The position numbers and the translations under genes are program-made. 21,237 nucleotides of DNA. It comes from Polyrhizophydium stewartii. Taxonomy: Eukaryota; Chytridiomycota; Chytridiomycetes; Rhizophydiales. This document shows positions 1-8,899 of this stretch, one piece after another (the first letter of the stretch is position 1; each line of letters begins with the position of its first letter). The notes beneath the pieces were generated by a model. It was not told where the DNA came from. It saw only the letters and a list, made by a program, of their open reading frames with translations, and did not search any database. Where the stretch lies: assembly GCA_027604665.1 (NCBI GenBank), contig JADGIZ010000178.1:1-21237 (forward strand), read 5' to 3'.

Positions 1-76
1 GGCCTGAAGCACGCGCGCCGGTCATGTGCCCCCGCCTGCCGCAGCGCCGCTGACCATGCGATGCGGCCCCTGGCTG

Positions 77-113
77 CCCTCTGATGCCCCCGCGCCGCCC
101 TCTGATGCCCCCG
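77..113 (+). repeat. Two direct copies of a 16-bp unit, 21 bp apart
   Basis: CCCTCTGATGCCCCCG occurs at 77-92 and again at 98-113. Both copies fall in the inferred AG-free zone before the acceptor at 139, and each contains CTGAT, a weak branch-site-like core. It may be a simple local duplication in a pyrimidine-rich intron end. Confidence 0.7.
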
Positions 114-139
114 CCGCCGCCGGATGCATGCGCGCGCAG

Positions 140-283
140 GAGCTCATGGAGCGATACTGGCCGTCGAGCTCGCTGACGCCGCAGGAGAAGATCGAGCGCA
201 CTGCGAACCGCGTCGGCCTGACGGCGCCCAAGCCCATCAGCTTTCTTATGGACAAGGACGACACGCCCCGCGCCGCTGCGTGA
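140..283 (+). CDS. 3' terminal exon of an unidentified gene (partial)
   Basis: A short open stretch ends at TGA 281-283 and encodes about 47 residues, including the segments ERYWPSSSLTPQEKIE and ANRVGLTAPKPISF. It reads like a real, charged C-terminus rather than GC-rich noise. The frame is closed by a TGA at 5-7, so any upstream coding sequence must join by splicing. A GCTGAC branch-site motif lies at 49-54. The next AG dinucleotide on this strand is the CAG at 137-139, an 85-nt AG-free zone that marks 139/140 as the acceptor, in phase 0. The rest of the gene lies to the left of the window. I do not recognise the family. A reading starting at the GTG at 26 is possible only with a non-standard start and is disfavoured. 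Confidence 0.45.
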   Translation, partial: ELMERYWPSSSLTPQEKIERTANRVGLTAPKPISFLMDKDDTPRAAA

Positions 284-568
284 CGGGCGCCTGCGCCGAC
301 GCAAGCCGAGTGCGGCCCTGCACCCTCTCCACCAAGCCCTATTTCTCTTCGACCTGTGTTTGAATATTGCACAAACATGAACTGGCCGCCGATGCGGCAC
401 GATGCCCGTGACTGTGGGCAGCGCCCCTTCCGTCAGGGGGCAGCGGTGTCCGTATGCGTCGGGTCTGGGGAGCGGGTGGGGTGCGAGATGGAGAACATCA
501 GAGACAGGCCCGACCGGGCGTGCGCCGCTCATCGCAGATATCAGATGTCGGCATCAGCGTCATGTGTG
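284..568. other. Convergent intergenic spacer
   Basis: This stretch separates the left-hand exon (stop at 283) from the RTC4-like gene, which ends at 569 on the other strand. I see no AATAAA on either strand and no convincing coding potential. The open frames here are short and of unlikely composition. It probably holds the two 3' UTRs. Confidence 0.5.
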
Positions 569-2936
569 CTACTCGGACTCGTGCCCGGACTCGGATGCGG
601 AACCGGAATCGTCCGAGTCGGATACGCTGCCGTTCACGCACGCTCCAAACTCGGCGCTGTCGTCCATGATCCCCCGCGCGCGCCGCATGCCCGAGGGAGA
701 GCTCAGATCGATCGCATAGTCGCCGGCAATGAGCCTCAATGCGGCCTCGGGCACAAGCACGTTCTGGATGTAGTCAACAACCGATTGGGGCTCCGTGGTC
801 GACTTGCGCAGCTCCGCGTTCGGGCCGCGGAATAGCGCCTGGATGGTTTTGAAGATGATGTTGCCGCCCTTCTACTCGCCAGACGCATGTGCACGCCGAG
901 TGTGAGCGGGCGAGGCGGCGTCAGCACGCGAGCCCTCCCAGGTGATCTGCAGAATGCAATCCGACACAATGCAGCGCACCCAGCCATAGTAGCCGCACTG
1001 GAGTTTGGATAGACGTGAGAAGCGAGTTTCGTTGGCTGGCGCGTGTTGCGTGTCAGCATGTTTTAAGGCACAGACAAGCAGCTCGGGAGGACTCGAAATC
1101 GGGCAAACCTTGTGCTTTCCAAACGCCCAAGTTGCGGAAAGATGCAAGCGTGGCCTCGAGGAATGGCGACGCAACGCGGCCGCGCAGAATATCAACAAAC
1201 ACGGACCGCATGGCCTCGACGCGCTCGCGGACGCGGCGGAGGTCAATCTCGGCGGGATAGCCTTGCTCGATGCCTCGCGGAATGACCGAAACCTCGGATG
1301 CGTGCAAGCGGCACACCCGGAGCCGGGCCTGCATCAACTGCTCGCGCTGTATGCGGCCGCGGGCAAAGCGGCGCTCGCAGCGGCGGTACTCTTCGATGGC
1401 CTTTTGTAGCGCGGCTGTTGGAGGCACACGCATGCGCGCTGTGCAGTTTGGATCGATAGGGCACGGCGCAAGCTCGGTGCCATCGTCGGCCAGTTCGAGG
1501 GAGTCCGTAGATGCGCCTTCGTCGTCCGAGTCGATTAAAACAATCGGATGTGGCGCTGCTCGCCCCGAAGGCAGGCTCGGTGTCGCTGTCGCGGACGAGA
1601 TGGTAGAGGGCGCCCCCATCGATGCCGGCAGAGTCAGCGCCAGCGTTTCAGCGTGCACGTCTTGCCCGCTGGCGTCGCCATCGGCGTCGGCGGCTGAAGC
1701 CTGGCTTAAGTTGAGCATATCTTCGTAGCCACCAAACTTGTTGCGGGGAATGGGAATCGTCATCTTGAAGCGCGCGGCAACCTCGTCGGAGCGAGACGCC
1801 TGCGAGCGCACAGGTGACCCGTCCAGCGGCGGCGGCGTTGGTTCCTTGTCCTGGCGGTCGAGCCGACGATCCCGGCGTCCTCGCGGTGTGTTTTTGGATA
1901 GGTCTGACGGTGATGACGGCGCCCGCCTTGTGAGCTTGGCAATCGAGCTCTGCTTGCGTCCGGGTGTTTTTTGAGCCGGCCGCGGGGTGGTTTGGAGCGC
2001 CTCGAAATCATCGTCATCGTCTTCAATGTCGTCATCGTCGTTGGCGAGTTTCAAGGGCTTCTTTGGCGGCTTCGCGTCTTGCTGCGACTCGAGAGTATAT
2101 TGAGGCAGAGGAGACTGTGACGGCGGTTCCGATGCGGCGCCACCATCAAGCCGAGTTTTTACGATCGTCAGTTTCGGTTTTCGGGGCGGGCCGATCATGT
2201 TCGCGCGGGATGTGCCGACAGCCTTTGTCGACTTCTTGGCCTCTGTTCGCTTGGATGGGGCAGATGCCTCGCGAGCCGGCGCCGCGATGCGACCGGCGGG
2301 AGCATGCCTGAATGCGTGCGCTTCCTGTCCAGGCCACTCGTCTCGCCGGGGCGAGAGCTCTTTGTCCGAGCCCAGTTCGAGTGTGATGTAACGCTTCGCT
2401 GTCCGAGGGGCGTCTCGGTCGCCGGCCCGCGGGCGAGCGCCCGGGCGGCGCACGGTGCTGCGGCTGGCGGCCGCTGCGGGCGCTTCATCGAGAAGCGGGT
2501 CGCTGGGCCGAAAGTACTTTGACGTGGTGCGCTGCGCGGGACCGTCCGCGGCACGGGCTTCGGACCGCGGGCGGGCGTCGGACACGGGCTGTTCGGACAT
2601 GCCGGTTCGCGACCTGACCTCGGCGGGGCCAGCCTGCTGGTCTCTCTTGCGGAAGGTCGGCAGATCGCGGGGACCGAATAGAGGGAATTCTAGCGCCTCT
2701 CGCTGTGGTGGGCGCTGCGGCTGCTGCAGGTGCGGTTCCTCCAGCCGGCGTGGTGGACGGCGGCTCGCGGCGGCGGCTGCCGGTGTCGGATCGTCTTCGC
2801 TGCCGCTGCTGCTTCTGCCGCCCCCGGTGCGGCTGCGCTGAGCGTTGCGGCTGCGACCTGAGGAGATATCATAGGAGGCCGCGCGCTTGGCCAGCGGCAA
2901 CGGCGCCGAGGCGGCTGCACGGGCTTTGGGCGGCAT
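569..2936 (-). CDS. RTC4-like domain protein (728 aa, 3 exons)
   Basis: The exons, read on the minus strand, are 2936-1109, 1035-980 and 871-569, joined in phases 1 and 0. The start ATG at 2936 sits in a GCCATGC context. Residues 1 to about 490 are a low-complexity, basic and Ser/Pro-rich region with several K/R clusters and an acidic DDDDIEDDDDD run, consistent with a disordered nuclear tail. The C-terminal part, about 492-728, matches the RTC4-like domain. It has a CPIDPNC segment, C-R-L-H, then IPRGIEQGYP (552-561), the hallmark GYYGWKGG (624-631) and NVLVPEAALRLI (665-676), followed by an acidic Ser/Asp/Glu tail. The GYYG motif is rebuilt only by splicing: reading through the 872-979 intron gives GYYGWVRC and ends at the acceptor TAG. 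Yeast Rtc4 was named from a telomere-capping screen and its molecular role is poorly known. The gene is divergent from DPH2 and shares a short promoter with it. Confidence 0.85.
872..979 (-). other. Intron 2 of the RTC4-like gene (108 nt)
   Basis: The donor is GTGCGC after TGG, the branch motif is GTGCTGACGC, and the acceptor is GAGTAG. The length is a multiple of three and the only in-frame stop is the TAG formed by the acceptor itself. The frame is therefore open through almost the entire intron. Confidence 0.8.
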
Positions 2937-3060
2937 GGCGGGCAGTCGTCAACGGCCTCCAGCGCCTTGTCGCCTGCGACTGCGCTCACGTGGCCCCACG
3001 TGGCCCCACGTGGCTGGGTCGCTTACATTGTCGATCAATTTTCGTTATGTTTTTCTGGCA
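2937..3060. promoter_or_regulatory. Divergent promoter with three helically phased CACGTG boxes
   Basis: Only 124 bp separate the two start codons. Perfect palindromic CACGTG hexamers lie at 2987-2992, 2997-3002 and 3007-3012. Each begins exactly 10 bp after the previous one, as a tandem CACGTGGCCC repeat whose third copy is CACGTGGCTG. CACGTG is the core site for bHLH factors of the Cbf1/Pho4/Myc type. With 10-bp spacing all three sites face the same side of the helix. They probably act on both DPH2 and the RTC4-like gene. Confidence 0.6.
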
Positions 3061-5098
3061 ATGGACTTTTCGTCGCCTGCGGCAACGGACCGCACGCTGG
3101 ACGCTGCGCCGGCGCTCCAGCTGCCGCCGCGCGCCGCGGCCACCGCGGCGGCGCTCGCGGCCGAAGCAGGTGCAAGCCACGTTGCACTACAGCTACCGGA
3201 CGCTCTGCTCGCGTCGGCGCCGTCGCTCGCACACGACGTCCAGCGGCTCTCTGGCATCGAAGACGTTGTTGTACTTGCGGACACCACGTTCGGCTCGTAG
3301 GTGCATGCCCTCGCGCCAGCCTTGCACGGTGATACGCGCTCGCTGACGCCGTCTGCCCTGCTCGCCTGCTCCACCTGCCGCTCGCAGATGCTGCATCGAC
3401 ACTGTTGCCGCCGAGCACGCCAACGCCGACTTTGTTGTGCACTTTGGCCCTTCGTGCCTGTCCCGGTGAGTGCGGCCGCCCTCCAGACGCGGTCGCTCAT
3501 GCCGACCCTCTCTGACCCTCCCAGCGTGCTCCCTGTGCGCCAGCCCCTCTGCCCCGTGCCCCGTGCTGCTTGTGTTTGACGAGCTGCCTGTCGACCTGGC
3601 CGCCGCAACCGACTTTTTTTTGTCAACCTTTGGCGGCGACCGCGATCAGCCCGTGCTCGTGCTGTGGGACACCCCCTTCCACCACGCCATGCCGCGCCTG
3701 CGCGCCGCGCTCGACGCCGCCGGCTTCTCGCGCACTGTCTGGCCTCATGTCCGGACGCTTTTCAACATGCCCGCCGGCGCTGATCCGGCCGCGGTCGCCA
3801 TGCACGCCGCGGATCCGGTCGGCCCAGACCCGGACGCTGCTGGATCCGAAGCTGGCGACGTCGCGCCGGTCCGCGAGGCCCAGGGCCGCAGATACTGTCT
3901 CCCCCCAGGAGTCGCTCTCGAGGATCTGTCGCTTTTCTACGTCGGTGGCGAGAGCCTGACCCTGACCAACATCATGATGACCCACAGCCAGTGCAAGCTC
4001 GTTGCCGCCTTTGACCCGACCACCAACGCCGGCCGCATCGAGACGGGCCGCGTCAACAGGCTGCTCATGCGCCGCTACGTCATGGTCCAAAAGGCCCGCG
4101 ACGCGGATGTTGTCGGCATCGTCGTGGGCACGCTCGGTCTCGGTGAGTCCCACTTTAGATCGACTTTGTATTCCCCTGAGCGTCAGCTGGGCATGCGGCA
4201 TGGGAGGGGACAGGTGCGCCTGAGATGATGAAAGCAAAGTGCCTTAGGAAGAGCCGGCTGAGGCGTCGAAAGACGCCCGTGCTGGATGCAAACTTCGCCT
4301 GATCTGTTGCGCATCGCCCTCGTCCCACGTGCGCGCGCCCGGCTGTCGACGGATGCCTCTCAAGCGCCGCGCGGCCTGCTTGCTGACAAACCAACAACGA
4401 CAGCATCTTATCTGCCCGTGATCGAAAACCTCAAACGCCTCGTGCTCGCAAGCGGCAAGAAACCATACATGCTCGCCGTTGGCAAGCCGTCACCCGCCAA
4501 GCTCGGCAACTTCCTCGAGATTGATGTCTTTGTGCTCGTGGCGTGTCCGCAGAACGCACTGCTCGAGTCACGCGACTTCCTGAAGCCCGTCATCACGCCG
4601 CATGAGCTGCAGGTCGCCCTCGATCGGGACGCCGAGTGGGACGCGTCCAAGTACGAGCTGGATCTCGTCTCGATCGACCGCCATCTGACCAAGGTCATCG
4701 ACAGGACCTTGGAGCGCAACGCGGAGCGGGGCCGTGGCGGAGACGACGAAGACGCTAGCGACGACGACGAGCCGCACTTTTCGCTCATCACCGGAACCTA
4801 CAAACAACACCGCAAGTTCGTCACTGTCGTCTCGAGCGACGGCGCCGGCCAGCCTGTCCCCGATGGCACCGTCGCAACGCGGTCGCTCGACTCGACAGTG
4901 TCGCGCTTTGTAGCCACCAGCGCCGCCGCAGAGTTCCTCAACGAGAAGCGCACCTTCCGCGGCCTCGAAGTGCGCATGGGCGAGACGTCGATCGCCGATG
5001 TCCAGGAAGGCCGCCGCGGCATCGCACGCGGATATGTCGTTGGGCAGTCGCCCTCTGACACGCAGGAACAAGGAGGCCCAGGCAGCGCCAAGCACTGA
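3061..5098 (+). CDS. DPH2: Diphthamide biosynthesis protein 2 (535 aa, 4 exons)
   Basis: The exons are 3061-3296, 3388-3465, 3544-4142 and 4404-5098; all phases agree and the sum is 536 codons. In the Dph1-Dph2 radical-SAM-type [4Fe-4S] complex this subunit supports transfer of the 3-amino-3-carboxypropyl group of S-adenosylmethionine to a histidine of elongation factor 2, the first step of diphthamide synthesis, in the cytosol. Recognisable family blocks are [13 protein letters not shown] (cysteines 80-81), [14 protein letters not shown] (Cys102), a block around GTLGLASYL (about 300-308), then [18 protein letters not shown] (321-338) and [13 protein letters not shown] (Cys352). An acidic [10 protein letters not shown] segment follows. 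Length fits the family (about 490-535 residues). The third intron, 4143-4403, is 261 nt, the longest in the window. At the second intron the acceptor at 3543 is chosen because the nearer CAG at 3524 breaks the frame. Confidence 0.93.
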
Positions 5099-5294
5099 CT
5101 GGGTTTTGGTTGTTGTTGTCATCAGAATACTGTGAATAGAGTGACCTTGTAATAGATCCGTGCCGGTACCGATCCGTGGCAGCCATCTGTCCTTGGGGCC
5201 GAGCTTCCTCGTGTGCAAGGCATGCGCACTGTGCCTGCACGCACTTTTCCAGTATCAGTGCGAGATGTTGTGGTTGCATGCTCGACCTGAAGCC

Positions 5295-5404
5295 TCGGAA
5301 GCCCCCAACCAGCGGCCGGAAGACCCCTTGAACGGGCCGGAAGCTGGCCGGAAGCTGGCCGGAAGTCTTCCGGAAGACTCCCGAGGCGTGCCGGAAGCTT
5401 GAAG
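5295..5404 (+). repeat. Degenerate 10-11 bp tandem array of CCGGAAG units
   Basis: Exact CCGGAAG occurs six times, starting at 5316, 5337, 5348, 5359, 5370 and 5391, with spacings of 21, 11, 11, 11 and 21 bp. Degenerate copies fill the gaps: TCGGAAG at 5295, CTTGAACGGG at 5327 and CCGAGGCGTG at 5381. The clearest unit is CCGGAAGCTGG. All copies lie on one face of the helix, 160-290 bp before the alcohol dehydrogenase ATG. GGAA cores of this type are ETS/GABP-like sites in animals; no fungal factor is implied by this. Confidence 0.75.
5364..5379. repeat. Perfect 16-bp palindrome in the CCGGAAG array
   Basis: AGTCTTCCGGAAGACT reads identically on both strands. It is formed where one array copy meets the reverse complement of its core. 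It could bind a dimeric regulator, or may simply be a by-product of repeat drift. Confidence 0.7.
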
Positions 5405-5559
5405 TTCAAAAAGGCCGCCCGCTCCACCCCGATCCCTCTCCCAAATCCACAAGGTGCGACGCCTCCAGCACCGGGGCAGCGGCCGCCTGCGAGGCCTCAG
5501 CGCCGGCGGGGAGTTCCGGCGCAGCGCGCAGTGGGCTGACTCGTGGCTGTCCGGCGGGC

Positions 5560-6603
5560 ATGGCCCACGCAGCCGAGCAGACCATGAAGGCCGCCATCAT
5601 CAGCAAGCCCCACGGCGACTTTGAGATCGTCGAGCGGCCGATCCCGACGCCCGGCCCGGGCCAGGTCGTGCTCAAGACCAAGGCATGCGGCATCTGCCAG
5701 GGCGACTCCATCGTCAAGGACAACCACTGGCACCTGCCGTACCCGCGTGTGCCCGGCCACGAGATCATTGGCGCCGTGCATCAGGCTGGCCCAGGTGTCG
5801 AGGCGCCGTTCAGCACCGTCGGCAAGGTGTTTGGCGTTGGCTGGGCAGGCGCCAGCTGCGGCAGCTGCGCGAACTGCGCGGGCGGCCGGCGCGACCAGTG
5901 CCGCATGCACATCATGACGGGCATCAACTTTGACGGCGGCCTGTCCGAGTACGTGCTGGTCCACGCCAGCGCGCTCGTCGAGATCCCCGACGGCATGGAC
6001 GCGGCCGAGACCGCGCCGCTGCTGTGCGCCGGCATCACGGTCTTTGGCGCGCTGCGCAAGAACGGTATCCTGCCGGGCAGCATTGTCGGCATCCAGGGTC
6101 TCGGTGGCCTTGGCTCGATCGGCGTGTCCATGGCGCGCAGCATGGGCTTCCGCACCGTGGGCATTTCGACGTCCGACTCGAAGCGCGACCTGGCCTTCTC
6201 GTTCGGCGCCGAGGCGTTCGTGAACACGAGCGGCGACGGCGCCGTCGAGAAGATCATGGCTGCGACGGGCGGCCACGGCCTCGACGCTGTCATTGCCACG
6301 GCGCCGTCGGCGGCCGCCGTCGAGGCGCTGCTGCCGGGCCTCGCGTTCGGCGGCGTTGTTGTTGTCGTTGCCGCGCTTGACCGCAACCTGAGCCTCAACC
6401 CGGGCCTCATGCTCAAGAACAACCTCCGTATTGTCTTCCAGACGGCCGGCGCCGCGCACGAGAACGCAGAGAACGTGCGTTTCGCCAAGGCGTTTGGCAT
6501 CAAGCCGCTTGTCGAGCGCTTCCCGCTCGAGCGTGTCGGCGAGGCGTACGACCGCATGATCACCAACAAGGTGCGCTTCCGCTCCGTGGTGGTGTTCGAG
6601 TGA
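5560..6603 (+). CDS. Zinc-dependent alcohol dehydrogenase, MDR superfamily (347 aa)
   Basis: Intronless coding frame for a medium-chain dehydrogenase/reductase that oxidises alcohols or reduces aldehydes with a nicotinamide cofactor. Catalytic zinc ligands are Cys43 (in CGICQGD), His67-Glu68 (GHE) and probably Cys156. The structural zinc lobe has Cys100, Cys103, Cys106 and Cys114. The Rossmann loop is GLGGLG (180-185). The end of the second Rossmann strand has Ser/Ser/Lys/Arg and no acidic residue, which favours NADP(H) over NAD(H). Length is normal for the family. The annotated start is the first ATG (5560). If the candidate 5' UTR intron (5453-5572) is real, that ATG is removed and translation starts at the ATG at 5584, giving MKAAIISKP, the usual N-terminus of this family. 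The precise substrate cannot be read from sequence. Confidence 0.9.
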   Translation: MAHAAEQTMKAAIISKPHGDFEIVERPIPTPGPGQVVLKTKACGICQGDSIVKDNHWHLPYPRVPGHEIIGAVHQAGPGVEAPFSTVGKVFGVGWAGASCGSCANCAGGRRDQCRMHIMTGINFDGGLSEYVLVHASALVEIPDGMDAAETAPLLCAGITVFGALRKNGILPGSIVGIQGLGGLGSIGVSMARSMGFRTVGISTSDSKRDLAFSFGAEAFVNTSGDGAVEKIMAATGGHGLDAVIATAPSAAAVEALLPGLAFGGVVVVVAALDRNLSLNPGLMLKNNLRIVFQTAGAAHENAENVRFAKAFGIKPLVERFPLERVGEAYDRMITNKVRFRSVVVFE

Positions 6604-6644
6604 TCTCGCTCTGCACATTGGGTGCGGGTCTTGCTCGAATGCCG

Positions 6645-6650
6645 AATAAA
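6645..6650 (+). terminator. Polyadenylation signal AATAAA (alcohol dehydrogenase)
   Basis: A canonical AATAAA lies 42 nt after the stop codon, in the 152-bp gap before the convergent acetyltransferase gene. Confidence 0.65.
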
Positions 6651-6755
6651 GCATGACTTTCAGGATCATCGACGCGCTGCTGATCGGGCGGCGCATCTGG
6701 CCGCAGAGCCAAGCGGAGGTTCTGTGGTTATTCATTCGGAGTCGTCAACATCCCC

Positions 6756-7455
6756 TCAAAGATCGAGCACAAACTCGGCAAAGTTTGCGTCTTGGACCTT
6801 GAGCCGCTTTGGGTCGACAAACTCGACGGCGTGGCCGGTCTTTGTGAAGCCCCGCTTTGAATACCAGGCAATCATTTCGGTGCGGATGTGGATGACCCAG
6901 ATGAACGCGCGCTTCTTGCCCAGCTTGCGTGCAAGCTCGAGCGTCGCGTCGAGCAGGAACGAGCCGGCGCCGCGGCTCTGGTACGCAGGCTCGATAGCGA
7001 ACAGACCCAGTAGCACGGCATCAGTCGTTCGGCCGTCATACAACGGTGCTCGCGTGTCGGCGTCGTAGTGCTCAATCTCCATGGAGCCGATCAGCTTGTC
7101 CTCGTCGGCATCCTCGATGACGAGCACAATGACGTTGGGCGACTCGATGGCGGTGGTGATCCGGTCAATGTCGATGCGCACGCCGGCGACGACTGCGGGC
7201 ACCGGAACGGAAAAATGGTCAGCAGACTTGCGAAGCTCGGCCCGCCACGGCGGCAGGCTTCCGAGGACGCGGAGCACCGAGAGTGCACGTAGACGGATCA
7301 AGGCGGGTGGGCGGCGGTCACGCACGGTCGGCCTCAGTGGTCCAGCCGCCGTTGCCACGGTAGGCTGCGTTAATGATAGGCACGAGCGCCGGGCCGTCGG
7401 CGGTCAGGGCCTCGCGGACGCGGTAGTTGGTCTTGGCCTTCGTGCTTGCCGCCAT
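6756..7455 (-). CDS. GNAT-family N-acetyltransferase (188 aa, 2 exons)
   Basis: The exons on the minus strand are 7455-7326 and 7192-6756. The 133-nt intron between them has donor GTGCGT, branch TGCTGACCAT and acceptor CCCGCAG. Splicing in phase 1 rebuilds GWTTEADLVAGVRID (37-51), a segment common near the N-terminus of small GNAT enzymes. The acetyl-CoA binding motif A is present as PAYQSRGAGSFLLDA (112-126), fitting the Q/R-x-x-G-x-G/A pattern. Later WYSKRGF is the usual motif B helix-turn. Substrate is unknown; family members acetylate small amines, peptides or xenobiotics. It is convergent with the alcohol dehydrogenase and divergent from the first 7TM gene, with 277 bp between start codons. 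Confidence 0.88.
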
Positions 7456-7732
7456 ACCGCCAACCGAGGCCTGTTGCACCGTCGCTTTAAACCTCCGAGT
7501 CCTGAGGGCGCGGCCGGAGGAACGCCTTGGCGCTCGTCGGTTTCTCCGCGTCGGCATGCGGCACAATGGCCCAAAGCCGCGCCATTGTTTGGCATATCGC
7601 AGGACGAACGTCGAGGTGGAGATGCGGCCTGCCGTAAGCACCTCTACCACCTCTCGACATCCCAAGCGCGTCGTCGTGTCCCGGGCGCAGCCGCTCCGCC
7701 TCTCAATCGGACCCTCCGCGCCGCGCCCCACC

Positions 7733-8899
7733 ATGTCCTCGCCGATCGACTTGCGTGCCGTCAGCCTGCCGAGCGAGCTCATCGCAACGACCCTCACCGT
7801 TGTGGGCATTGCTGCATCGCCCGTCTTCGGCCTCTGGATCGCGTACCGCCTTGCCACGCGGCCGTCGAGCACACTCTCGGGACTGAGCGTCTGCACGCTC
7901 ATGCTCTTCGCCACGCTCGTCCTGCGTCTCATTGCCGCCAACGGCCCGCCGTACGTCGTCGGGCACATCATGCGTGTCATCTCGACCCACCTGTTCTACT
8001 TTGCGTCGCTCGCATACGTGCTCATCCAGATCTCGGTCCTGCGGCTGTTCCTACCGCACGAGCGTCGCGTGTGGGCACCGCGGCTCCAGGCGTTTGTTGT
8101 TGCGCTCTTTGTCGCATGCTCGCCTCCGGCATTGCTAGATGGAATCGTATTCTCGTCGCTGTATCCGTCGGGCATCTGGAGCACGGTAAGTGTCCAGTCG
8201 GCGTGCTGCGCCACACTGTCAAGTAAGCTGACACGCACCGAGCAGTGGTACCGCTTCACGCTCGTTTATCTCGTCGTGGTCATCTTCCTCGATGCGATCC
8301 AGAGCATCATTGGAATTTCGTACCTCGTGCGCGTTGTCATCCAAATGTTCCATCGGCAGTTGAGGCATCGCGCAGATCTGAGCGAGGCAGTCAGACAGGG
8401 CATGCGCAGTCGGCAGCAGAGCCTGATTCTGCTCATCGTGCTGTTCTTCACAATCGACCTGGTTGCCGTTGCGCTAAACCTGCTGCCAGTACCCGAGAAC
8501 ACGCCTCTTGATATTAGTCAGCGGCTCACGATGAGCTACCGCCAGATCGGGTTTGCCTTGGGGCTTTTCCACGCCATGACGGGCACGTTTATCCTCGAGA
8601 GCATGCGCGATTTTCGCAAGACAGCCGAGTCGTTTCATCTCTCGGCGCTTAACCACTTGGACAGCGAGACAGCCAAGAGCGCCGCGTCTCATCTTGAGGC
8701 ACCGAGCGGCCATGCTGCTGCAAGCTACACCTCGGAGGGAGTCGCGGAATACTCGCTGGCCGTGCAGACCGTTGGAGTGCCGCAGACCTGGGAAAACAGC
8801 CATCTCTCACAGAGTGCGCAGAGTTCAGGGCCGAGCAGGTTCGGTTCTCGAAGTCCTCAGTTTGTCTCAGCTCCCACACCGTCGGTTGTATCCTCATAG
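7733..8899 (+). CDS. Seven-helix, GPCR-like membrane protein A (368 aa, 2 exons)
   Basis: The exons are 7733-8185 and 8246-8899. The ATG is in a strong context (CCACCATGT). Seven hydrophobic segments fall near residues 17-39, 50-70, 85-107, 118-142, 154-178, 208-232 and 250-269, followed by a Ser-rich tail of about 100 residues. Positive charges sit in loops 1, 3 and especially 5 (HRQLRHR...RQGMRSR), predicting an outside N-terminus and inside tail as in GPCRs. There is no lysine in helix 7, so it is not a retinal opsin. I do not recognise a named family. Motifs shared with the neighbouring copy are LLDGIVF at the end of helix 4, SYRQ-x-GF, and GTFILE-x-MRDF at the end of helix 7. A receptor role is inferred only from topology. 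Confidence 0.85.
   Translation: MSSPIDLRAVSLPSELIATTLTVVGIAASPVFGLWIAYRLATRPSSTLSGLSVCTLMLFATLVLRLIAANGPPYVVGHIMRVISTHLFYFASLAYVLIQISVLRLFLPHERRVWAPRLQAFVVALFVACSPPALLDGIVFSSLYPSGIWSTVSVQSACCATLSSKLTRTEQWYRFTLVYLVVVIFLDAIQSIIGISYLVRVVIQMFHRQLRHRADLSEAVRQGMRSRQQSLILLIVLFFTIDLVAVALNLLPVPENTPLDISQRLTMSYRQIGFALGLFHAMTGTFILESMRDFRKTAESFHLSALNHLDSETAKSAASHLEAPSGHAAASYTSEGVAEYSLAVQTVGVPQTWENSHLSQSAQSSGPSRFGSRSPQFVSAPTPSVVSS
8186..8245 (+). other. 60-nt stop-free intron of 7TM gene A
   Basis: Donor GTAAGT, branch GCTGACACG at 8227 and acceptor GAGCAG, phase 0. It contains exactly 20 sense codons and no stop. Alignment with gene B (FWTL joined to WLEF versus IWST joined to WYRF) shows that the spliced form is the conserved one. 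Confidence 0.85.

Larger units (their letters stand above)
5099..5559 (+). promoter_or_regulatory. DPH2 3' end and alcohol dehydrogenase upstream region
   Basis: This 461-bp stretch has no convincing gene. No canonical AATAAA follows DPH2. The middle holds the 11-bp CCGGAAG array described separately. The right end carries a candidate 5' UTR intron: AAG followed by a GTGCGA donor at 5453, GCTGAC at 5535-5540, and the acceptor CAG ending at 5572. The donor resembles GTGCGC/GTGCGG donors used elsewhere in this window, and the branch motif is the usual one. Confidence 0.45.

Noticed and set aside
172..184. GCTGAC plus CAG at 172-184 as the splice acceptor of the left exon
   Set aside because: The branch-to-acceptor distance would be only about 8 nt; the CAG at 137-139 after the AG-free zone fits better.
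872..1246. Extending the RTC4-like exon through to the TAG at 872
   Set aside because: This destroys the GYYG-x-K-G hallmark and omits the conserved VLVPE block, which is restored by the 872-979 intron.
3466..3524. Acceptor CAG at 3522-3524 for DPH2 intron 2
   Set aside because: It would shift the frame; the CAG ending at 3543 keeps the frame leading into [11 protein letters not shown].
5266..5402. Small plus-strand ORF (MLWLHARPE...) over the CCGGAAG array
   Set aside because: Its periodic peptide (PEAGRKLAGSLPED) is simply the translation of the DNA repeat; no supporting signals.
5497..6735. A 412-codon open frame antisense to the alcohol dehydrogenase
   Set aside because: Its composition (Ala/Arg/His/Asp) is typical of the antisense of a GC-rich gene, and the opposite strand has all zinc-ligand and Rossmann motifs.
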